Positions 55,398-63,694 of a DNA stretch of 64,000 nucleotides are shown here, piece after piece. Within the stretch, counting starts at the first letter, position 1. Each line of letters starts with the position of its first letter. This stretch comes from Sphingobium naphthae (GTDB lineage Bacteria > Pseudomonadota > Alphaproteobacteria > Sphingomonadales > Sphingomonadaceae). A program made the position numbers and the translations under genes. The notes beneath the pieces are model-generated. The model had not been told where the DNA came from. It saw nothing but the letters and a program-made list of their open reading frames with translations, and did not search any database. The DNA lies in contig NZ_JAJGNO010000013.1 in assembly GCF_020782235.1 (NCBI RefSeq), forward strand, positions 81,709 to 145,708, written 5' to 3'.

Positions 55398-55634
55398 ATG
55401 CCGCTCGACCTCATCAAGACGCTCACCTATCTGACCATTCACCTGACCGTCAGGTTCACGGTCGCCTATGTCATGACCGGATCGGTCGCGCTGGCCGGCG
55501 GCATCGCGCTCATCGAACCCGTCATCAACGCGGTGGCCTTCTTCTTCCACGAACAGGCATGGAAGAAAGTGCAGGCCCGCCCCCCGCGCGAAGGCGGCCG
55601 CGCCTGGCTGCGCAGTCAGGCGGCCTTTGCCTGA
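55398..55634 (+). CDS. DUF2061 membrane protein
   Basis: 78 residues, two membrane helices, with the family motif HEQAWKKVQ. Unknown function. AAGGAG lies nine bases before the ATG. Convergent with the peptidyl-prolyl isomerase gene. Confidence 0.8.
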   Translation: MPLDLIKTLTYLTIHLTVRFTVAYVMTGSVALAGGIALIEPVINAVAFFFHEQAWKKVQARPPREGGRAWLRSQAAFA

Positions 55635-55640
55635 ACCTGT

Positions 55641-56306
55641 CTATTTCGCTGTCCGCTTCAGCCCCAGCAGCCACGGCTTGGGCCCGCGCGACGGGGTCGG
55701 CCGACCATCCAGGCGGCGCGCGCGGCGGATGATGATGGGCTTGACGATCATCTGGCCGCGCATCGGGCCGGAGCCGCAGCAGGTCGACACCGCCAATATC
55801 CGTTTCACAACGTCCATCCCCGCCACCACATGGCCAAAGGCGGCATAGCCGATATAGGCGCCGCGCGCGTCCATATTGGGCGTCGCGCCGATAGTGATGA
55901 AGAAATTGCCGGCGGCCGAATTGGGGCGGTTGGGCCGCGCCATCGACAAGGTGGCGTCGAGATGGCGCAGCCCCGTCTTGCTGGTCGGTTCATGCGGGAT
56001 CGGCGGCAGCGACCGGCGCAGATCGGTGTCGATCCCGCCCTGGATCAGCCCCAGCCTGGCATTGCTCTTGCGCCGCGCCGCCCGGTAGAAGGTGACGCCG
56101 TCGAACCGCCCGTCATCGACATAGGTCAGGAAATTGGCCGACGTGCGCGGCGCGCGCTTCAGGTCCACCGCCACGATGATCGTGCCCACCGACGTCTCGA
56201 TCGCCACCCGGGCATAGCCGGGCGTCGGCTTGTTGGCGGGAAGCGCAAGCGCCGCAGCGGGCGCGGCGCACAGCAGCAGCAGACATAGTCGAAACACAAG
56301 CAGCAT
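55641..56306 (-). CDS. Exported cyclophilin-type peptidyl-prolyl isomerase
   Basis: 221 residues. Signal peptide (about 1-20), cyclophilin core with GVTFYRAARRKSNARLGLIQG, NSAAGNFFITIGATPNMD and AAFGHVVAGMDVV. A basic C-terminal extension (about 190-221). Likely assists folding of exported proteins. Start at 56306. Confidence 0.88.
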   Translation of the reverse strand: MLLVFRLCLLLLCAAPAAALALPANKPTPGYARVAIETSVGTIIVAVDLKRAPRTSANFLTYVDDGRFDGVTFYRAARRKSNARLGLIQGGIDTDLRRSLPPIPHEPTSKTGLRHLDATLSMARPNRPNSAAGNFFITIGATPNMDARGAYIGYAAFGHVVAGMDVVKRILAVSTCCGSGPMRGQMIVKPIIIRRARRLDGRPTPSRGPKPWLLGLKRTAK

Positions 56307-56515
56307 CGCGCGCGGTGGTAGAGAGCCGGCGAGCGGCGCGCAACCGGCAGGAGGCTGGCAAGACGCGTCTCCCGCCCGCGCCAGCTGCCGCCCCGCCCCG
56401 CGCACCTGCGACAGCCAGCCATCCGCTTTCGGGGTTAATCCCGATCCTCTCATCCGCCCGGCCGTGGAATAAGGACAGCCGCATTGCTGCTCGCACTCTT
56501 CAAGGACGACCGATC

Positions 56516-57016
56516 ATGCGACTTGCCCGATATTCCATGCTGCTCCTGCTTGTCGCAGCAGCAAGCGCCCACAGCGTCGCGCAGGCGGCGACGGTCCAGG
56601 ATCAATTCGAAGTGCGGGTCACGATCGAGCCGACCTGCACCGTGACGGCAGGCACCGCCTCGGATATCGACCTGGGCAGTCAACCCGCCACCGGGACGGA
56701 CGTCACGGGAAGCAACACGATTTCGGTGACATGCTCCGACACCACGCCCTACACCGTCGGTCTGGAACCGTCGAACGCCGCCACCGACGGCGCCGGAGTG
56801 ATGACCGGGACGACGGGCGACGAGGTCCCCTACCAGCTTTATTCCGCCACCGATGTCATCTGGGGCAACACCGCCGTGGTGGGCGATGAGGGCAATGGCG
56901 TGGCCGGTACCGGCACCGGATCGCCCGTGACGCATCAGGTGACGGCGATCGCGCCGTCGATGAATTTCACGCCGGGCGATTATGCCGACACCGTGACGGT
57001 CTATGTCAATTACTGA
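56516..57016 (+). CDS. Spore-coat-U domain fimbrial subunit
   Basis: 166 residues. Signal peptide ends near AQA-AT. One SCPU domain with cysteines C41 (EPTCTVTAG) and C73 (VTCSDTTPY), conserved VGLEPSNA, VIWGNTAVV and a C-terminal strand DTVTVYVNY. Probable major pilin of a Csu-type chaperone-usher fimbria. The stop overlaps the chaperone gene. CAAGGACG lies before the ATG. Confidence 0.9.
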   Translation: MRLARYSMLLLLVAAASAHSVAQAATVQDQFEVRVTIEPTCTVTAGTASDIDLGSQPATGTDVTGSNTISVTCSDTTPYTVGLEPSNAATDGAGVMTGTTGDEVPYQLYSATDVIWGNTAVVGDEGNGVAGTGTGSPVTHQVTAIAPSMNFTPGDYADTVTVYVNY

Positions 57017-57761
57017 TGCGCGGCGACGAAGGGCCCTGCATGCGGTTGCTGGTCTCATCGGTCTGCTTGCCGTCACGCCAGCCGCGCAAGCTTCCGGGCT
57101 TCAGGTTTCACCAGTCCTGGTGACCATCACCGAACGATCGGCGATCCTGAAGCTCAGCAATGTGACGACCGACGCCATGCGGGCGCAGGTGCGGGTGTTC
57201 CGCTGGGATCAGGTGGAAGGGACGGATCGGCTGAGACCGACCGACGACGTCCTCGCCAGTCCCCCGATGATCGACGTGGGTGGCAACGGGCGTCAGATCG
57301 TGCGGCTGGTCCGGCGCGACATGACCAGCGCGCAAGGGGGGCCGTGCGAGACCGCCTATCGCCTGCGCGTCGATGAACTGCCGGCCCCGAAGATGCGGCC
57401 GAGCAAATCGGGCCTGGACTTTCGCATGAGCTATTCGATCCCCCTGTTCGTGACGGCGGCGCGCTGTCGCAAGGATCAACCCCGCCTGTCCTGGCGGATC
57501 GGCGGCGAGGGCGCATCGCGGACGTTGACGGTCGCCAATGGCGGCTCGCGCCATGCGCAGCTGGCGGCGGCCACGATCATCGGGCGCGGCGGGCAGCGCC
57601 AGCCGATCAGCCAGGGTTTGATGGGCTATGTCCTGCCCGGCTCCAGCATGCACTTCCCGGTGCGCGGGAATGTCCAAATTCCGGCCGAGGGAATGATAGA
57701 GGTGATGATCAATGGGCAGAAGGCCTCCTGGCCTGTCCGTTCGGCTGCTTCTGGCCAGTGA
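57003..57761 (+). CDS. Periplasmic fimbrial chaperone (PapD-like)
   Basis: 252 residues. Signal peptide (about 1-30), then a two-domain immunoglobulin-like chaperone: SPVLVTITERSAILKLSN, RAQVRVFRWDQ and YRLRVDELPAP. Delivers subunits to the usher. Starts 14 bp before the pilin stop and overlaps the usher start by 50 bp, so translation of the three genes is tightly coupled. Confidence 0.92.
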   Translation: MSITDARRRRALHAVAGLIGLLAVTPAAQASGLQVSPVLVTITERSAILKLSNVTTDAMRAQVRVFRWDQVEGTDRLRPTDDVLASPPMIDVGGNGRQIVRLVRRDMTSAQGGPCETAYRLRVDELPAPKMRPSKSGLDFRMSYSIPLFVTAARCRKDQPRLSWRIGGEGASRTLTVANGGSRHAQLAAATIIGRGGQRQPISQGLMGYVLPGSSMHFPVRGNVQIPAEGMIEVMINGQKASWPVRSAASGQ

Positions 57762-60147
57762 AATACTTATCCAGTGTTTCGGCGCGGAAGTATCCAGCGG
57801 AGCGGTCGCGCCCAACCGGGCGAGCGAAGGCGAAAGCCCGCTATCGGCGCCGCTGCCGGCCGATGAGACCAGCCTGATCTTCTCACCCGGACTGATCGTG
57901 AGGCCCGGCGCCGCAGATGGCGCGACGGTGCCGACGACGTCGTTGATCCTCGCCGTCACCGTCAACGGCATGGACAAGGGACTGCACCAGTTCGCGGAAA
58001 TCGGCGACGAACTGTGGACCGACGTCCAGACGCTCGTGAATATCGGGATCGGCAGCCCGCCGGGAGTCACCGGCGCCGTTTCCCTCACCCGGATGGCCGG
58101 CGTCTCCGTCAACTATAATGTGTCGGAGCAGCGCGTCGCGCTGATCGTGCAGCCGCATCTCCTGACCGGCCCCGCCACCATACTCAACGCCGGGTACAGG
58201 GAGCGGCCCGTGACGCAGAAAGCCGCGGGGTTCCTGTTCAACTATGACGTGTCGGCCAATATCTATCGCGGCGACACCAGCCTCTCGGCCTTGACGGGGC
58301 TGCGCTATTTCAACGGCAATCATGTGCTGGAAAGCACCGCCATCCTGCGGACGGACAGCGGGCGGGGCTATGGCGGCGAAGGCGTGACGCGCCTCGACAG
58401 CCGATGGTCCTACTCGATCCCCGAAAAGCGTTTCACCGTCACGCTGGGCGACACGCTGACGGCGCCCTCGCGCTGGACCCGGACGACGCGGATGGGCGGC
58501 ATCCAGTTCGGGACGAACAATCGCCTTCAGCCCTATCTTGTCACGGCCCCCCTGCCCTCCTTCATCGGCAGTGCCACCCTGCCGTCGAAAGTCGACCTGC
58601 TCGTGAACGGCATCCGGCGGTTTCAGGGCGACGTGCCTGCCGGACCGTTCGATCTCAGTCTGGGCGCGACGCGCATCAACGGCGCGGGCAACGCGCAGGT
58701 CGTGCTGACCGACGTCAGCGGACGCATCACCACGCTGGACTTCTCGATCTACGACACGCCGCTGCTGCTGCGCCAGGGACTGGCCGACTGGTCGGTGGAA
58801 GCCGGCGCCGTGCGGGAAGACTATGGGCTGCGCTCCTTCGCCTATGACGACGATATTTTCGGGTCGGCCAATATCCGCTACGGATTGACCAACTGGTTTA
58901 CCGCCGAAGCGCATGGCGAAGTCGCCAATGGCTATGGCAATGGCGGCGCGGGCGGCGCCCTTCTGCTCGGTTCGCTGGGCGTGCTGTCGGGTGCGGCGGC
59001 TGTCAGCCGGTCGCACGGCCGGACCGGTCATGTCCTTCAGGGCGGGTATAGCTGGACCAACGGCATCATCCGCATCGGCGGCGAAATCGCGCGGGCCAGC
59101 CGTGACTATACCGACCTGGCCGGACGCCATGGCGCGGACTATCCGCGCGAGCGGGACGTTGCTTATGCCGGCTATACCAATCCCCGCCTCGGCAGCTTCT
59201 CGCTCAATTATGTGAACCAGCGCTATCCCGGCAATGACCGCTTCCGCTATGTCGCGCTGGGCTGGCAGAAACCGCTTTCGCGGCAATGGTGGGTCCGGGT
59301 GCGCGCCCAGCGCGAACTGGCGGGTGAAAAGCGGACCGGCTTCCTGGTGACGCTCAGCTGGGCGCCAGGGAATGGCACCAATTTCGGCGCATCGGTCCAG
59401 ACGGATGATCGGCGCACGATCGGCAATATCTATGCCCGCCGATCCGCACCGCTGGAAGGCGGCATCGGCTGGTACGCCAATGGCTGGACCGATGGCGACG
59501 AAACGGGCGGCTTCGGCCAGATCGACTATCGCAGCGCGCATGGCGAAGGAACACTGGGCGCCACGGTGCGCGACGACACGATCTCTGGCTTCGCCGCCTG
59601 GCGCGGCTCCATGGTGTTCATGGACGGCGGCCTCTACGCTGCTCGCCCGATCCAGGATTCCTTCGCGCTGGTGTCCACCAGCGGCGTGGAGGACGTGCCG
59701 ATCCTCCTCTACAATCGCGAATTCGGGCGGACGAACGCCGAAGGACGCCTGCTGGTCACGGGCCTCAACGCCTATCAGCGCAACGATCTGGCGATCGACA
59801 CCACCAACCTGCCCCCGACCATGAGCGTCACCACGACGCAGCAGCAGGCGGTGCCGGCCGACCGCGCGGGCGTTCGCCTAGAATTCGACATCAGGCAGTC
59901 CCGCGCCATGCTGGTCACCTTGACCGATCGGCGGGGCGGGCCGGTGCCGGTCGGCACACAGGCGCGCTATGCCGATACTCCGTCCAGCCTGTTCGTCGCC
60001 GGCTTCGACGGGCAGATTTTCATTGAGGATGCGCGACCGGGCGCCCTGCTCGACGTGATGCTGCCCGACGGGCGGTGCACGGTCCGCCTGCCATCGCACT
60101 TGCCGCCCGATCGCGCGGGCCGAACGGGGACATTGACATGCCAATAG
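57712..60147 (+). CDS. Outer-membrane fimbrial usher (FimD/PapC-like)
   Basis: 811 residues. Contains the N-terminal periplasmic domain, a large beta-barrel with SATLPSKVDLLVNGIRRFQG and DLSLGATRINGAGNAQ, and the C-terminal domain region (ARPGALLDVMLPDGRCTVRL). It secretes and assembles the pilin. The signal sequence is atypical. The stop overlaps the start of the next gene by 10 bp. Confidence 0.93.
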   Translation: MGRRPPGLSVRLLLASEILIQCFGAEVSSGAVAPNRASEGESPLSAPLPADETSLIFSPGLIVRPGAADGATVPTTSLILAVTVNGMDKGLHQFAEIGDELWTDVQTLVNIGIGSPPGVTGAVSLTRMAGVSVNYNVSEQRVALIVQPHLLTGPATILNAGYRERPVTQKAAGFLFNYDVSANIYRGDTSLSALTGLRYFNGNHVLESTAILRTDSGRGYGGEGVTRLDSRWSYSIPEKRFTVTLGDTLTAPSRWTRTTRMGGIQFGTNNRLQPYLVTAPLPSFIGSATLPSKVDLLVNGIRRFQGDVPAGPFDLSLGATRINGAGNAQVVLTDVSGRITTLDFSIYDTPLLLRQGLADWSVEAGAVREDYGLRSFAYDDDIFGSANIRYGLTNWFTAEAHGEVANGYGNGGAGGALLLGSLGVLSGAAAVSRSHGRTGHVLQGGYSWTNGIIRIGGEIARASRDYTDLAGRHGADYPRERDVAYAGYTNPRLGSFSLNYVNQRYPGNDRFRYVALGWQKPLSRQWWVRVRAQRELAGEKRTGFLVTLSWAPGNGTNFGASVQTDDRRTIGNIYARRSAPLEGGIGWYANGWTDGDETGGFGQIDYRSAHGEGTLGATVRDDTISGFAAWRGSMVFMDGGLYAARPIQDSFALVSTSGVEDVPILLYNREFGRTNAEGRLLVTGLNAYQRNDLAIDTTNLPPTMSVTTTQQQAVPADRAGVRLEFDIRQSRAMLVTLTDRRGGPVPVGTQARYADTPSSLFVAGFDGQIFIEDARPGALLDVMLPDGRCTVRLPSHLPPDRAGRTGTLTCQ

Positions 60148-61145
60148 CCATGGTCACGCGTCGCATAGATCGGGGGCAGCCTGCGACATGGGTGAAATCC
60201 CTACTGCTCCTGGGGGCGCTGCTGTTCGCGCTGCTCGCCTTCTATCCCCAGCAGGCCCGCGCCAATCTCGACTGCTCGGTCGCCAATGTGAACATGGACT
60301 TCGGCACGGCGGAGACCGGCACCGACGTCGTGAGCTGGACGTGCACCATCTATTCCGACAATCCCGCCAATACGACGCTGTGCCTCTCGCCGGGCGATCC
60401 CTATCCCGGAACCCCGGACGCGCCGGCGATGCAGAACAGCACGGGCACGCTCCTATATTATCATCTGTTCAGGGATCCGGGCCTGACACAGCCCCTGACG
60501 CCTGCCGAACCGGCGACCGTTCCCGTGTCGATGCCGGCGGGCATCGGTGTGACGACGGGAGGGACGATCACCATATATGGTCGGATCGATCCCGGGCAGA
60601 CCGTGGCCTCAGGCGACTATGTCGGCGATTTCTTCAATTCCGTCCTGGGCTTCATCGCCGAAGGATCGTCCGAATGCCAGTCGTCGATCCAGGTCGGCGA
60701 CGAAATCTATACCGGCCGCGCCGGCACGTTCGAAGCGACCGCGAACAGGGAAGCGAGCTGCACGATCAGCGCCCTGGGCGACGCGGATTTCGGCAATGTG
60801 CTGCAAACCGACACCGACGTGTCGACCAGCACCCAGATCAGCGTCAACTGCCCGGTCGGCACCCCCTATTTCATCGGATTGGAGCCGTCGAACGGCAATG
60901 ATGATGGCGCAGGCGTCATGGCCGGGAGCGCAGGCAACAGCGACACGCCCGGCTACCAACTCCGCTCCGCGAGCGCCACGGGTCCGATCTGGGGCAACAG
61001 CGCGACCGAAACCAGCGTCGGCAACGGCGTCGCGGGCACAGGCACCGGCGCGGCCGACGCGATCAGCGTCTTCGTGACGCTGCCCAGCACGGCCTTCCGG
61101 CCCGACAGCTATAGCGACGTCGTCACGGTCAACCTGAACTTCTGA
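60138..61145 (+). CDS. Two-domain spore-coat-U protein (probable fimbrial tip adhesin)
   Basis: 335 residues. Signal peptide near residues 18-43. Two SCPU domains (about 45-190 and 205-335); the second closely resembles the pilin at 56516 (IGLEPSN, GPIWGNSA, GNGVAGTGTG, VTVNLNF). In Csu systems a two-domain subunit is the tip adhesin CsuE; the position at the end of the operon fits. A perfect hairpin follows. Confidence 0.88.
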   Translation: MPIAMVTRRIDRGQPATWVKSLLLLGALLFALLAFYPQQARANLDCSVANVNMDFGTAETGTDVVSWTCTIYSDNPANTTLCLSPGDPYPGTPDAPAMQNSTGTLLYYHLFRDPGLTQPLTPAEPATVPVSMPAGIGVTTGGTITIYGRIDPGQTVASGDYVGDFFNSVLGFIAEGSSECQSSIQVGDEIYTGRAGTFEATANREASCTISALGDADFGNVLQTDTDVSTSTQISVNCPVGTPYFIGLEPSNGNDDGAGVMAGSAGNSDTPGYQLRSASATGPIWGNSATETSVGNGVAGTGTGAADAISVFVTLPSTAFRPDSYSDVVTVNLNF

Positions 61146-61147
61146 CC

Positions 61148-61175
61148 GGCGCGGCGCCCCTCCCGGCGCCGCGCC
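61148..61175 (+). terminator. Hairpin ending the fimbrial operon
   Basis: GGCGCGGCGCC and GGCGCCGCGCC form an 11-bp stem with a 6-base loop. No T tract follows. Confidence 0.65.
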
Positions 61176-61339
61176 TGATGATGATCCGACACCCCTGACC
61201 TGAACGCGCAACGATTGCGTGCGACTGGAACCCTGGTGCAAAAGATCGAACGCACCTGTCCGCTTCGCTGTCTCGATCGTTCCCGCATGACCATTCCCAT
61301 TTTCGGTTGACCGCCGGATTGGCGGAAGATCATGTCGAC

Positions 61340-61927
61340 ATGCTGATACAGCAGATCAGGACCGTCGATCCCAGCTATCGGCTGGACTCGCTCGGGTTCC
61401 CGGCGACGCTCGAAGGTCAGACGAATCTGATACGCCAGCTTCGCCTTGATCGAGCAGTGGCTTTCTATCACGTGAAGGGTGAGGCACGGCCGCTGCAGGG
61501 TGAAACACTGCGTTTGATGCAGGAGCGCGCAGACAGCGCTTACGCCGAAGGGCAAGCCCTCTTCGATGCAGGGCGCCTGCAGCCGCGCCTCTCTCGCGAA
61601 GAGGCGATTGGCAATTATGTCGATCGCGCGGTAAGGCGTGAACTGCACGACTTATACAACATTCGAGGAATCGATTATTCCAAGGGACAGCAAATCAGGG
61701 TGATTGGCAGGGAATATGACACCTCAGGGAGTGATTTCACATATAGGATTCCCGATGCGCGGGTGGGCAATATCGCGTTTGATGTCACGCTAAGTCGTAA
61801 GACCCTTGCGACTCCACAAGTCCGGGGATTTTTCAACAGCGATTTCAAGCCGGACGCAGTGCTTATCGTTCGACCGGCTCAACTTGGTTCGAACAACACG
61901 TACGCCATTTCCAGGCCGGGGAAATAA
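61340..61927 (+). CDS. Toxin-like C-terminal domain (CDI/Rhs-type), lacking an N-terminal delivery region
   Basis: 195 residues from the first ATG. The frame is open back to 61199 without ATG (TTG at 61307 possible), so the N-terminal part is missing or never existed. The C-terminal half (GIDYSKGQQIRVIGREYDTS, IPDARVGNIAFDVTLSRKT, QVRGFFNSDFKPDAVLIVRP) resembles nuclease-like tips of filamentous-haemagglutinin or Rhs toxins. One base separates it from the next gene, a candidate immunity protein. Codon usage is less G/C-rich than the fimbrial genes. Family is inferred from pattern memory, not a search. Confidence 0.6.
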   Translation: MLIQQIRTVDPSYRLDSLGFPATLEGQTNLIRQLRLDRAVAFYHVKGEARPLQGETLRLMQERADSAYAEGQALFDAGRLQPRLSREEAIGNYVDRAVRRELHDLYNIRGIDYSKGQQIRVIGREYDTSGSDFTYRIPDARVGNIAFDVTLSRKTLATPQVRGFFNSDFKPDAVLIVRPAQLGSNNTYAISRPGK

Positions 61928-61928
61928 T

Positions 61929-62282
61929 ATGTTCAGTTCGAGCTACAGTTCCGATAAACCCTACATTCCTCGGAGCATCAGTGAAATATGGGACTTTCTG
62001 GGGGCGATGATGCTCTCGGCGCCGACGTTCAAGGACAAGACCGGACACTGCCCGGATCGCAATGTTGACACCGAATTCTTCGCGCTCAACGAGGGGCTGA
62101 AAACCATTCGCAAAAAAGTGGGTGAGGAGAATTATCAGGCTCTCGTCGCACTGTCTGATAAGATGCGGGCGCATTTCGAAGCTGATCCCGAGGACAAGAC
62201 TGAGGACGGCATCAAGGGGCGGGATTGCATCATCGAGATGGAGGAAATTCTGAAAGCCAGCGCTCGACCTAAGTCACGCTGA
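61929..62282 (+). CDS. Candidate immunity protein for the upstream toxin domain
   Basis: 117 residues, soluble, acidic, beginning MFSSSYSSDKPYIPRSISEI and containing FKDKTGHCPDRNVDTEFFAL and MRAHFEADPEDKTEDGIKGRD. Its immediate position after the toxin-like gene, with no gap, is the normal immunity arrangement. No named Imm family is recognised. Low G/C third positions compared with neighbours. Confidence 0.55.
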   Translation: MFSSSYSSDKPYIPRSISEIWDFLGAMMLSAPTFKDKTGHCPDRNVDTEFFALNEGLKTIRKKVGEENYQALVALSDKMRAHFEADPEDKTEDGIKGRDCIIEMEEILKASARPKSR

Positions 62283-62445
62283 TTTCCGAGCCTTCCGCCG
62301 TCTGGAAAATCCGGTAGCACGCAAAAGGCCTGGAGAGAAAACCGGCCGGAAGTGCCAGAATTTCCCCGTCTTCGGTTGTTTTCAGGGACGTGAATAACAC
62401 CAGAAAGGCCGAAAATAGGCCGGCTAGATGTAGTGGTCCTCGGGC

Positions 62446-62805
62446 TCACCGCTTGGTAGCAAATGGGATATTCGCGACTGTCGGGTGCCGGCTTTTGCGC
62501 GCTTCAGCCATGATCTCGGACTGCACGGGTCGATGGGTCTTTTGCTGGATGACGGTCGCGCGATCCCGAAACGACCACGCGCTCATCAGGTCTCCGATCC
62601 TTATTTTTACCAGATCGCAGCCGCGCGATTTGCTATCGATGGCGAGATCGAACAGTGCCCGGTCACGCAAACGTTTATGTTCGTCGAGGTAGAAGCGGAT
62701 CGCCCAGATATCGCGAGGCTTCAGCGGGCGCTTCGGGCCAACTTTTTTCCCAGCATTCCAGGGGCTCCGATCATGAACGGCGGGGTCAAGGTCTGAATGT
62801 CCCAT
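62446..62805 (-). pseudogene. 3'-truncated tyrosine recombinase (integrase)
   Basis: 119 residues. LKPRDIWAIRFYLDEHKRLRDRALFDLAID, then SRGCDLVKIRIGDLMSAW and RATVIQQKTHRPVQSEI is the N-terminal and early catalytic portion of short phage-type tyrosine recombinases. Full-length relatives continue for about 90 further residues to the RxxH/Y catalytic tail; here the frame ends with an unrelated tail (SRHPTVANIPFATKR). The catalytic Tyr is therefore missing. Start at ATG 62805. Confidence 0.75.
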
Positions 62806-62872
62806 GATAGTTCTCCAATGGCCGAAACGGCCAAGGCGACTATAGCCTCCATACCGCGTACCGGACCGACGT

Positions 62873-62886
62873 GTGTCACGCGACAC
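62873..62886 (+). promoter_or_regulatory. Operator-like inverted repeat before higBA
   Basis: GTGTC-ACGC-GACAC, directly against the -35 element. HigA-type antitoxins usually repress their own promoter at such palindromes. Confidence 0.5.
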
Positions 62887-62915
62887 TTGACATACGCGCG
62901 CCGCTGCACTATGTT
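62887..62915 (+). promoter_or_regulatory. Sigma-70 promoter of higBA
   Basis: TTGACA (62887-62892), 17-bp spacer, TATGTT (62910-62915). The ATG begins seven bases after the -10, so the transcript is probably leaderless. Confidence 0.75.
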
Positions 62916-62921
62916 CGAGCA

Positions 62922-63212
62922 ATGGAAATAGAGAGCATCAGGCACAAAGGCCTGCGCCGCTTCTTCGAGACGGGCAACGCCAAAGGCCTGGTTGGAGATA
63001 CAGGACGGCTACGCAAGATGCTCGCCTTCATCGACGCTGCGGAAAGCTTCGAAGAATTGTCGGTGCCTCCGAACTTCGGATTGCATGAATTGGCAGGCGA
63101 TCGGAAAGGGAGCTGGTCGATGACGGTTACGAGAAACTGGCGGATGACCTTCGGTTTGAACGATGAAGGCATGCTAATTGATATGGATCTGGAGGATTAT
63201 CATGGCGCTTAA
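62922..63212 (+). CDS. higB: HigB-type toxin (RelE superfamily mRNA endonuclease)
   Basis: 96 residues. IESIRHKGLRRFFETGNAKGL, LRKMLAFIDAAESFEEL and GSWSMTVTRNWRMTFGLND are HigB signatures. It cleaves mRNA on the ribosome when free of antitoxin. Overlaps the antitoxin gene by 11 bp, toxin first, the usual higBA order. Confidence 0.92.
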   Translation: MEIESIRHKGLRRFFETGNAKGLVGDTGRLRKMLAFIDAAESFEELSVPPNFGLHELAGDRKGSWSMTVTRNWRMTFGLNDEGMLIDMDLEDYHGA

Positions 63213-63504
63213 GATGCACCCTTCGCTCGCGGTCCATGTGGGGGACTGGTTGAAGACTGAAATCGTAGAGCCTGCGCAGGTCAGCGTGACGGCTTTGGCT
63301 AAGCATTTCGGCGTATCCAGGCAGGCATTGAGCACCTTGCTGAACGGCAATGCAAACCTGTCTGCCGATATGGCTATCCGATTTGAGAAAGCGTTTGGCA
63401 TCAAGGCCGACACTCTGTTGCGGATGCAGACGACCTATGAACTAGCCCAGGCCCGCGAATACGAGCAAGACATAAAGGTTCAAAGGTTCGCCAAGGCAGC
63501 CTGA
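63202..63504 (+). CDS. higA: HigA-type antitoxin (XRE helix-turn-helix)
   Basis: 100 residues. HTH at about 30-60: VTALAKHFGVSRQALSTLLN. Neutralises HigB and probably represses the operon. ATG at 63202 with GGAGG upstream. Confidence 0.92.
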   Translation: MALKMHPSLAVHVGDWLKTEIVEPAQVSVTALAKHFGVSRQALSTLLNGNANLSADMAIRFEKAFGIKADTLLRMQTTYELAQAREYEQDIKVQRFAKAA

Positions 63505-63694
63505 AATCGCCGACAAAGCCGCCGTTCGCGGCTCAAGCTGAAGCCTACAAACTTGCCTTACGTTCATCGATCAATGGGCGCGCCAAAGTGACTTGGTTTG
63601 GGACATAGCCGCCTGTCAGCTTCCTATGAACAATGGTAGCTAAGCGGACGTTCTCACGGGCATGTCAGAATTAATCCGGAAGCGCTTGATCAAC

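Noticed and set aside
62283..62445. Search for attachment-site direct repeats between the immunity gene and the truncated integrase
   Set aside because: Only short GGCCGG-type repeats are seen, not convincing as att sites without the far end of the element.
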